A stretch of DNA of 64,000 nt from NCBI RefSeq assembly GCF_000227135.1, contig NC_018263.1, forward strand, positions 2,074,259 through 2,138,258, given 5' to 3'. The DNA is from Leishmania donovani (Eukaryota > Euglenozoa > Kinetoplastea > Trypanosomatida > Trypanosomatidae). Shown piece by piece: positions 50,254 to 57,766 of the stretch. A program made the translations under genes and the position numbers. The notes beneath the pieces were generated by a model. It was not told the origin of the DNA, made no database searches, and was given only the letters and a program-made list of their open reading frames with translations. Numbering within the stretch: position 1 is the stretch's first letter; each line of letters starts with the position of its first letter.

Positions 50254-52104
50254 TCACGCCTGCTTCATCAATTTCACCATGAGCGTGCAGCTCTTCTCCA
50301 CGCCCAGGCTTGCAAAAGTGCGCTGGTGCTCATTCCACTCTTGCTTCAGCGGAAAGGCTTGGCACAGCTCGTATCGGACTTCCCGGAAGCTTGGCGCGGC
50401 GGCGACGAACTCTTCGCGCAAGGAGGCCACCGTGTCTTCCGGGGCCATGTGCAGCGTGATCTTCTGTCCATCGGGGAGGCGTATGAGAACGGCAATGAGG
50501 TTGCCCACGAACATGGAACTGACCGCGCCGGAAGCCGCCGTTACGGGCGAAGCAGATTGATGCTGCTGCTGCTGCTGCTGCGCCACTCTTCGACGATACG
50601 CAGCCTCGGCAGCGCTGACATGCTTGATTGTTTCCAAAGCTCGGGGCGCCGACGCGCTAGATGCGCCGGTTGCCCCCACTCCCATAAACGCTGCCACACC
50701 GTCGCGCACGGAGAGCAGCTGACCGCTCGCGGTCACTTTTTGTGCCGGAACCTTCTTCAGGAACTTCTCTACACTGATAGGGGTGTAGCCGATATTCTTC
50801 TGTTCGTCGAGCGTGTGAACTCGCTCCGGGCTTCTGCCGGGGTTCTGCGGTGCCGCACCAAGTCGCCGGCCACCTTCCTTTGGGAACAGCGGTCCTGCAT
50901 TCGCTTGGGAAGCGGCCTCATTACCATATGCGGCGCCGGCACGAACTGTTTCGCACGTCTCGCCGGTGCGGTCCACCACCTCGATGGGAAAGCCGTCTGG
51001 GTACCTTTCCTTGAATTCGTAAGGGTAAAAGCCCTCGATGAGATCATCCAGGAAGGCGTCGCACAGTGCCCAGCCGTACGGGCGGAAGGGCCCTTGATTC
51101 ACGCAAATGCCGTTCTTGTAAACGACGACGCGCACAACATCGCGCTCGCGGATGCCGGCCTGGTTTCCCTGCTTGAAAACGCCTTTCCAGCCGACGTAAT
51201 CGGATAGAATGCGCGCGTTCTTGGTGAGCAGCTCCATGTCCACGGAGCTGACAGAGTATCGACGACATGGTGGCTGCAGGGACGAGCCTGCGACAGCAGA
51301 GGCGGCTTGGCGGTTACCCGGCAAACCGCCGACCCTCTGGGGACTGAAGAGAGCGATGTCGGGCCGCGCCGTATTCACAAAGTGCGTCGGTCCCTTCTTC
51401 TCCGTCGCCTTGGCACCGTCGCCGGTGCTGCCGTCTGTGAAATCACCGCTGAAAAGATCGACCTTTACGGCGCGTGACGGTGCTGGCGGCGAGTTCGACG
51501 GTGAGGCTTGGGTGTCGTCAGTCACTTTCCCGGCGCGGTTGTGCGGTGACAGCGGGTGATTGTTTTTAGCGCCGGATGCGCATGCGTGTGCCACCTCCAT
51601 CTCTCGCAGCTCCGCTTCTAGGAGTTCTTTCTCGTCGTAGAGAGTCAACACCGCCGTCTCCGCCTCCTCACGCAGCTGACGCTCTCGCTGATACTTGTCG
51701 TTGAGTTGGCGGTACTTGGCATGCAGCTCTTTCAGCTCCGCCTGATACGCCTTGTGCTGCGACTCCAAGTCCTTGAGTCGTGCCGCCATGGCGGTGACAA
51801 GGATGTCACTGTTGGAGTTGCTGCCGGAGCGCACCCGCGTGCGGAGCTGGCGCGCAAATGGCTCCTTGTCCGTGTCGGTGCCTCCGGGTACCGCACCCGA
51901 GTTTGATGGCCGGTCCACCGACGACGGTGACGCGCGGCGTTGGTGAAGTACATCTTGCAGCAGCTCTCTCCGTGTGGCATCGTCGAGCACGTCTGGAGAA
52001 AGCAAAAGCGGGTCTGAGAGGCCGCCGTCCTTCTTTGGTGGGCTCGCTCTAAAGAGCTGCGGCGAGCCTGACGGCTTCGATGTACGCCGGCGACCGTTGT
52101 TCAT
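50254..52104 (-). CDS. Coiled-coil SEP-UBX protein, UBXN11-like
   Basis: 616 residues from the ATG at 52104 (MNNGRRRTSKPS). The frame extends 36 codons, but that hydrophobic stretch is the translated pyrimidine tract before a splice acceptor. Residues about 110-190 form a coiled coil (AARLKDLESQHKAYQAELKE and onward). A SEP domain lies at about 310-385 with VVRVVVYKNGICVNQGPFRP and YPYEFKERYPDGFPIEVVDR. The C-terminal ~80 residues form a UBX domain (VLIRLPDGQKITLHMAPEDT through VRYELCQAFP), the usual p97/VCP-binding module. A CAG-type run encodes polyQ near residue 510. p47/Shp1 proteins have UBA-SEP-UBX; here no UBA is seen and a coiled coil precedes SEP, closer to human UBXN11. Confidence 0.85.
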   Translation of the reverse strand: MNNGRRRTSKPSGSPQLFRASPPKKDGGLSDPLLLSPDVLDDATRRELLQDVLHQRRASPSSVDRPSNSGAVPGGTDTDKEPFARQLRTRVRSGSNSNSDILVTAMAARLKDLESQHKAYQAELKELHAKYRQLNDKYQRERQLREEAETAVLTLYDEKELLEAELREMEVAHACASGAKNNHPLSPHNRAGKVTDDTQASPSNSPPAPSRAVKVDLFSGDFTDGSTGDGAKATEKKGPTHFVNTARPDIALFSPQRVGGLPGNRQAASAVAGSSLQPPCRRYSVSSVDMELLTKNARILSDYVGWKGVFKQGNQAGIRERDVVRVVVYKNGICVNQGPFRPYGWALCDAFLDDLIEGFYPYEFKERYPDGFPIEVVDRTGETCETVRAGAAYGNEAASQANAGPLFPKEGGRRLGAAPQNPGRSPERVHTLDEQKNIGYTPISVEKFLKKVPAQKVTASGQLLSVRDGVAAFMGVGATGASSASAPRALETIKHVSAAEAAYRRRVAQQQQQQHQSASPVTAASGAVSSMFVGNLIAVLIRLPDGQKITLHMAPEDTVASLREEFVAAAPSFREVRYELCQAFPLKQEWNEHQRTFASLGVEKSCTLMVKLMKQA

Positions 52105-52114
52105 GCTACCGAAA

Positions 52115-52160
52115 CTAAGGAAAGTGCATGAAAAAAAACAAGCAAGAGAGAGAGAGACGG
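52115..52160 (-). promoter_or_regulatory. Predicted trans-splice acceptor for the SEP-UBX gene
   Basis: The minus strand has (TC)n, a T8 run and CACTTTCCTTAG; AG at 52116-52115, only 10 nt before the ATG at 52104. Confidence 0.65.
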
Positions 52161-52752
52161 TGAGGACAGCAGAGAAGCGTGAGACCGGAAGGCAAGCAGT
52201 GACCCACTCCATAAACGGACCCTGCCTTTCTTTTCAAGCAAGGTTTTCGACGATACAGCGGCGTGCCCATGTACCGCTTCTGTCCTTGATGGTTGGCGTT
52301 GCCATGCCCGGAAGGGAAGAAAGAAGAGATGCGAGAGGGAGAGAAGGCAAGCAGAGAAGTGAGGAGATGTGTGTGGGCAGCGAGTACATGCGTGAAACAC
52401 AAGACCGCAGAAAGGAAGCCTTTATACTCAACGTCACCCTGTTGGCGCACGCGCGAAAAAAAAAGGCCGGCTGCATCATGTGAGGGGCCTGCAAGAAGGT
52501 CGAGCAACCTTGGCGGCGCTGCGCTCCCTCGCTATCGTCACAGTAGCTCCACACTTGTGATAAACACACACACACACGCACGGACGACTCTTTTATTCTT
52601 TCGCGTTTGCTTTTCGAGCGTGTGTTTGACGAGCAGATCAGCGGCGTGTGGCATCCGAGGAGCACCCGAGCTCCTCCTCCTTTCTCCGCGCCTTGGTGGG
52701 GAACCGGTGGGTGTGGAAAAGAGAAGTACGGAGAGCGGCCCACGACGCACAT

Positions 52753-52756
<4 letters not shown>

Positions 52757-52784
<28 letters not shown>

Positions 52785-52785
52785 G
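52757..52785. repeat. (AT)n run flanked by CA/TG (palindromic)
   Basis: About 12 AT units inside CACAT...ATGTG, forming a near-perfect inverted repeat about 70 bp downstream of the MRH gene stop. Confidence 0.85.
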
Positions 52786-52856
52786 TGCACCCGGGCTGGC
52801 GCCGAGGCCCTGCAGCAGCTGCACATTGGTACGTTGCCTCTGCGACGCCAAAGGCG

Positions 52857-54134
52857 TCAATCCACCACCACACACGGCACCGGGTTCACCTGGAAACTGT
52901 CCAGTTCCTGCTCCCAGCCGCAGATCAGCTCGCTCATCACCTCCACATGATACTCGCACAGCTGACGGGCCTCCGTCACCGTCCAGAGCGACCTCTTGTG
53001 CGTCTCGTTCGCGGGGCGATGGGACGGGCATCTGAAGCGCACCACGGTCTTCCAGTAGGCGTCTTGAGGCCGCACTGCATGTGGCGCCCCACGAGCTCGC
53101 GCAGTGACGCTTTTGTTAGCGATCCCTGCTCCCGCGAAATCGGAGAGTATTGTGTAATGCGTAGCGCATGGATTCGCTGATGGATACCAGCTCTCCCACA
53201 CCAGGTACTCCGGGTTCCACCGTGGCTTCGAAATGCGCGAGTGGTACCGACCTATCTGCTCAAAGACGCCGCTGTACCGTGGGTTCTGCAATATGGCCTG
53301 GCGACTCGACAGGCTGTGGTGCATGGTGTGCAAGAAGTCGAGCACGTTTGGTGTGTCCTCGGCTTTCGTGGAGGCACCCTCAGTGCCACGATGCGGAGAG
53401 AGGGGCTGTAGCAGGCGCTTCAGGCGCTGGTGCTGAACTCGATACACAACGCCGGCGGGACACAGTTCGTAGTATCGCTCCCTGCCGGTCAGTGCCTTTT
53501 CGCCGTCTCCGTACAGACAGCGGGAGGACTGCTCGCTGGCAGCCGTGTGCCACCACGCCTCGAGTGCGGCGGACATGGCAGCGCGATTACGCGCAATGTA
53601 GCGACGCTGCCGCAACGCCTGCTCCATCCGGTTCTGCGGCAGCGGGAGCCGGCAATGCAACAGAACTGGTTCCTCTTCAGCGCCCTTTCCTCGAGCCTGC
53701 TCACCCACACAACTTCTGCGCGGCCGCTCCTTGCTCCACACCACCCACTCCCCAGAGAGTCGACAACGAAACGGGAGTGGGCCACCTACGGCTTTCGTTC
53801 CTTGATACCCCATCGCGGTGGAGAGGCGCTCGTCCAGGGCACCGGCGGGCATGAAGACCGTCTCTCTCGCCAACGTCGGCGCAGAGGTCGGCGGCGCGAG
53901 ATCTCTATCCATGAGGCGATACCCGCTGCGCGCGATGGTCAAGAGTGTGCCGTTGGGAGCGTTGTAGAACTGATCCTGCAGAGCCATGTCTGTGTCAAAG
54001 CCGTTCAACAGGACTATCGTGTAGGCGTCGGCGCCGGACCACCCATTCGCTCTGTGAGCAAGGCCGAGCATCAAGAAGAGAAGCGCCACGGCAGCACGCG
54101 CCGCAGCGGAAGGAAGGGGAGAAGAGACCAGCAT
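52857..54134 (-). CDS. Secreted/ER protein with MRH-like lectin domain (OS-9/Yos9-like)
   Basis: 425 residues from the ATG at 54134; the frame extends six codons only to a TTG. The N-terminus is a strong signal peptide: hydrophobic core AAVALLFLMLGLA then NGWSG. The middle and C-terminal parts show MRH-domain features: RYYELCPAGVVYRVQHQ, like the Y-E-x-C...Q-Y-H start of OS-9 domains; then VVRFRCPSH and the terminal SLWTVTEARQLCEYHVEVMS followed by a Cys, like the domain-ending C-x-Y-x-x-x-V-x-T-x-x-x-C. Proteins of this type read trimmed N-glycans in ER-associated degradation. No C-terminal ER-retention tetrapeptide is seen (ends PCVVVD). Glucosidase II beta is an alternative but would be expected to carry other domains. 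Confidence 0.7.
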   Translation of the reverse strand: MLVSSPLPSAAARAAVALLFLMLGLAHRANGWSGADAYTIVLLNGFDTDMALQDQFYNAPNGTLLTIARSGYRLMDRDLAPPTSAPTLARETVFMPAGALDERLSTAMGYQGTKAVGGPLPFRCRLSGEWVVWSKERPRRSCVGEQARGKGAEEEPVLLHCRLPLPQNRMEQALRQRRYIARNRAAMSAALEAWWHTAASEQSSRCLYGDGEKALTGRERYYELCPAGVVYRVQHQRLKRLLQPLSPHRGTEGASTKAEDTPNVLDFLHTMHHSLSSRQAILQNPRYSGVFEQIGRYHSRISKPRWNPEYLVWESWYPSANPCATHYTILSDFAGAGIANKSVTARARGAPHAVRPQDAYWKTVVRFRCPSHRPANETHKRSLWTVTEARQLCEYHVEVMSELICGWEQELDSFQVNPVPCVVVD

Positions 54135-55092
54135 GCGCGCGAGTGAGTGCAACGTGGCTGTGGGAGAGGAACGCGAGATGCACAGAGTTGGGCAAGGGAC
54201 CAGGGTGGGGGAGCGGAGGAGAGATCATAACACAGACGTCAATGAGATCTGCGGCCTGTCCAAGGTGTCATTGCTACAACGATAGAAGAAGAAAACGAGC
54301 ACTCGAAACCACCTTCGACGCACATGTATGCATGCCTGCGATGGTGTCGCGTAGGTGATCATGCCTCTCCTCATCACTCGGAGAGGGGGAAATGGAGGCG
54401 CTAGGAATGGATTTGTCCTTTGGCCATGAAACGGGAGTAGAGCAAGAGGCAGAAAGGGAGAAAAAAAACGAACCAAACAACAGCAGAACACATGTCAGTC
54501 AACGACGCACCAAGTGCACCGGTATACGCCAAGCGCTCTTTCCCTCGAGAAAGACCGGTTTTCAAGCGAGTATGACCTCTGGGCTGCTACGAGGGTGGGT
54601 GTAAGGCGGGCAAGTAAAGAGCACCTGCCACCTGTCGTCCAGGCGGTGCCCTTGTCGAACTCTTTCATCCATGCGGCGAGTAAGCTGCCCTACTACTACT
54701 TCAAACCAGCACGGTTCGCGCACCCCGGGACCCACCCAGCGACCACCTAACCCCCAACGCCCTTCCCCTCTCCCCCCACCACTACAAAAAAAAGGGGCCA
54801 GCCTTGCGCCACGATCAAGGACTCTTCATTGGAAAGTTGGGGAGAGATCACCGCGCCACTCGAAAAGCAGAAGGTAGCACGGCACCGGTAGCAAGGGGGG
54901 GGGAGGCAAAAAGAAAAAACAACAATAAAGCACACACACGCACACACACAGAAGTACGTTTGAGTTGTAGAGGGATACCCACCCTCCCCTCACCCCCCAA
55001 AAAAAAGGAAGAGAGAAAGAAGCACGCGGAAGGGGAGTATGTACAGAAAAACTCGCGTTACACTTCAGTGAAGCCATGACATTGCAAGACCG
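54135..55092. other. Intergenic region
   Basis: No gene is supported. Contains a C-rich stretch (54740-54780), a G run (54895-54903) and a CA run near 54931-54950. Confidence 0.5.
54158..54172 (-). promoter_or_regulatory. Predicted trans-splice acceptor for the MRH-domain gene
   Basis: The minus strand reads CGTTCCTCTCCCACAG with AG at 54159-54158, 23 nt before the ATG at 54134; supports the shorter start with intact signal peptide. Confidence 0.6.
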
Positions 55093-56661
55093 CTACCATT
55101 GGAATCGCGAGCTGGCGGCCTTCACAATGTCTTCAGCAATCGCCATGGACGCAGTGGCGGCCGGACTCGGCGCGTTGCGAACGTTCAGGATGAGCGGCTT
55201 TGAGCTGTCAGACGCCTCAAGGCCCTTGCCAGAGTGCGGCGCATCTTTGATCGCCTCTAGCAGCATCTTCTTGTCCATCGTCGCCGGTACCGTCACACGC
55301 GGCCGTGCAAACTCCATCGCGAGATCCATGCTGAGAGTGCCATCCTCCGCCACGCCGACAGCCATGACACCGCAGTAGCTGTCCACGATGTCCTTCGCCT
55401 CGATGGAGGGGATGAGCTTTTGTGCCTCGCGAAGGAACTGCCGCTTGCTGATGTCCATGTAGTACGTCTGGAAGATGACATCGAAATTGGAGACGAGACT
55501 CACCCAGCCGCCCTTGCTAAAGGCGCAGTTGAAGCAGTACTCAAGGTCGATCGCGTAAGGGGTGTAGCCATAGCGATCCAGCGCCAGCGCAGAGCCTGGC
55601 CCAATAATCACCTGGCGTCCACGGCGCACATCCACTGTCGGAGTGAAATGCACACCGACGCTCAAGCCTTTGCGGGTATCGGGACACGGGTACACGTGCA
55701 TGCGCACCATGTCGCGGCGCTCCGGCGTCAGCTGGTAATACCGCCCGCGAAAGCCATATGTCTGCATCACACGCTTACCCAGCCACTCCACAATGCCACC
55801 AGAGTGCTTCGCCACCACGTCGCTGTCGAGGCCACAGCAAGTGATAACGTTCTTTGCCAAGATGGTCTTCTCCGGCCCCAGGTGGTTCTTCTCGCGGCCG
55901 CGAATGAGGACCATCTCCTCCGTGCCCGCACCCTTCGATTTCGTGACCGACACGCCCACGAAGTCCTGAGCATCGAATTGGAACTGTGTGGCGAAGTTGT
56001 TCTTGGCGTGGGCCGTCAGCTCACGCAGCATGCAGCGCGTGACTTCCGAAAAGTCAATGATGCCCGAAACGGGGGACCACAAAGCAGAGACACCGGTCAC
56101 CAGTGGCTCCTTCTTTTTGATAGCTTCCTCGCCTTCAAGGATCTCGAGCCCCTTGACACCGTTCGCAACACCCCAGTCGTACATGCGCTGAACGGTTGGG
56201 CGCTGGCTGTCCTCTGTGGCGACGACAATCTTGCCGCACAGCTCATAGGGAAGCTTGTTCTTCTTGCAGTAGTCGATGATCAGACTGTGGCCGCGGGGGC
56301 ACAAGCGCGCCATGGCGGAGCCGGGCGGGTAGAACATCCCGGCATGGAGGCAGCCGCTGTTGTGGCCGGACTGGTGCTGCGCCACATCGGCCTCGCGCTC
56401 GATGAGGATGACGCGCTTTCTGGGGTACTTTTGCCGTATCTCGCGTGCCGTGGCGACGCCGACGATGCCACCGCCGACGATGGCGACGTCGTAAATGTCG
56501 CGGCGGTCGTCCCTGGAGAAGGTGATGAGCGAGTGAGCGGTGCTGGCGTCGTCGGTGGCCATGTTGCCGTACTCGCGGCGGTAGTAGACGGCGCCGCCGA
56601 GCCCGCACACGACGGCGACCTGGCTCATGCCAGAGAAGACTTTGCCAACTACAGACGCCAT
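55093..56661 (-). CDS. L2HGDH: L-2-hydroxyglutarate dehydrogenase (FAD-dependent)
   Basis: 522 residues from the ATG at 56661 (MASVVGKVFSGMSQ); further upstream the frame begins only with GTG. The enzyme oxidises L-2-hydroxyglutarate to 2-oxoglutarate, a metabolite-repair step at the mitochondrial inner membrane. The N-terminus with a hydrophobic stretch VAVVCGLGGAVYY fits mitochondrial targeting. The FAD motif VAIVGGGIVGVATAREI is at about residues 60-76, followed by the family-specific HQSGHNSGCLHAGMFYPPGS (FAD contact) and GKIVVATEDSQ. Later blocks include SPVSGIIDFSEVTRCM, GLDSDVVAKHSG, PTVDVRRGRQVIIGPGSALA, and the C-terminal MVDSYCGVMAV-like DIVDSYCGVMAVGVAEDG. Complete and slightly longer than human L2HGDH. 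Confidence 0.93.
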   Translation of the reverse strand: MASVVGKVFSGMSQVAVVCGLGGAVYYRREYGNMATDDASTAHSLITFSRDDRRDIYDVAIVGGGIVGVATAREIRQKYPRKRVILIEREADVAQHQSGHNSGCLHAGMFYPPGSAMARLCPRGHSLIIDYCKKNKLPYELCGKIVVATEDSQRPTVQRMYDWGVANGVKGLEILEGEEAIKKKEPLVTGVSALWSPVSGIIDFSEVTRCMLRELTAHAKNNFATQFQFDAQDFVGVSVTKSKGAGTEEMVLIRGREKNHLGPEKTILAKNVITCCGLDSDVVAKHSGGIVEWLGKRVMQTYGFRGRYYQLTPERRDMVRMHVYPCPDTRKGLSVGVHFTPTVDVRRGRQVIIGPGSALALDRYGYTPYAIDLEYCFNCAFSKGGWVSLVSNFDVIFQTYYMDISKRQFLREAQKLIPSIEAKDIVDSYCGVMAVGVAEDGTLSMDLAMEFARPRVTVPATMDKKMLLEAIKDAPHSGKGLEASDSSKPLILNVRNAPSPAATASMAIAEDIVKAASSRFQW

Positions 56662-57766
56662 GCTGGTTGCAGCGCGAGGTGGTGGCGCGACCACGGTTTA
56701 GCACGCCCAAGGGAAAAAGACGGAGAACACGAAGGGAAGGGGATCAACACAGGACGAGCTAGACGAAAAAGGGATGATGACGACCCTCCTCAGTGACGGG
56801 CAAATATCGACAACGAAAGAAGACAGGGAGGGGGAGGGTTGCGTGGGCAACGACAAGAGCTCAACATACACCAAAAGAGGAGGAACCCGCAACGCGATGT
56901 ATCACTGAGCGTACTGCGTGTGAGTTGTCGGTTGACCTGGAGGGTTGTATGGGAGAGGAAAGGGGGGGGGGCGAGGGCGTTGTGCGAATGGAGCAGCGGA
57001 GCAAACAAGAAAAGGCTGGTGCACCAGTAAGAAGAGAGGGCGTTGGGGCCACAGCGAGGAGATGGGGATGTCGAAGAGGTGTGGAGTAGACCAGCGTCTG
57101 TGAAGTGTTGAGTGTGTGTACGCGTATTCGTTTAAGGATGAAAGGACAGGGGTAGCGCACAGCCACCCGAGTGTGGAGAGTTTGAGTGATGGTGTGCGTG
57201 CGTGTGTATGTTTAGTAGGGAGAGGGGAACGCGGCGAGCGAGAGGGTAAAGGACATCCAAAGAGCGGTGAGGAGTCGAGGTGGTGGCGGTGGTGGTGGCT
57301 GGAGAGTTGTGTGCGTGCATAAGCGTGTCGCCAACGCTTACAGAACGAAAGACGCTTCCGTCCTCCTCGCTTCTTGTTTTCTTTTTTATTTTGGCCTCTT
57401 CCAATATTTCACCTTCCTCTTCTTTCCGCAACTCAGTCCCGCGTGCGTGGGCAGGATTTCACCGTGTTCATGTTGATGCTCCTTAGCGGTCTGTCTTAAC
57501 GTACTTCTCCCGTTTACCGAACTTGTACGAGCTCGCCGCTGGCAACCAGATCGATGCGGCCGCCGCCCTCCCCCCCCCCCATACTGTTTGGCAAGCAGAA
57601 GAAAACGGCGGGATGTGAGGAGGGCAGAAAGAACGAGGAGAATGCGACACACAGAGAGGGAAGCCATACACCAGACTGCGTCATCTTCCGCTGTGTGAGG
57701 CACGACGGAAGCGCCGCGGCTCACAGAAACGCAGCTGCAGCCCTCCACCGACATTTCGCTTTTCCT
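56662..57766. other. Intergenic region
   Basis: No gene is supported. G-rich stretches as printed near 56960-56975 and a GGT/GTG stretch near 57278-57300. Confidence 0.5.

Larger units (their letters stand above)
52105..52856. other. Intergenic region
   Basis: No gene is supported. Contains the UBX-gene acceptor at its left end and a long AT palindrome near the stop of the MRH gene. Confidence 0.5.

Noticed and set aside
52105..52212. Hydrophobic N-terminal extension of the SEP-UBX protein as a signal peptide
   Set aside because: The stretch is the translated polypyrimidine tract upstream of a splice acceptor at 52116-52115. The same reasoning removes extensions of PRPP synthetase, SelD, SF1 and the TylF-like gene.
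55420..56796. 458-codon plus-strand frame
   Set aside because: Lies antisense to L2HGDH, whose family motifs are unambiguous; the plus-strand product has no recognisable domain.
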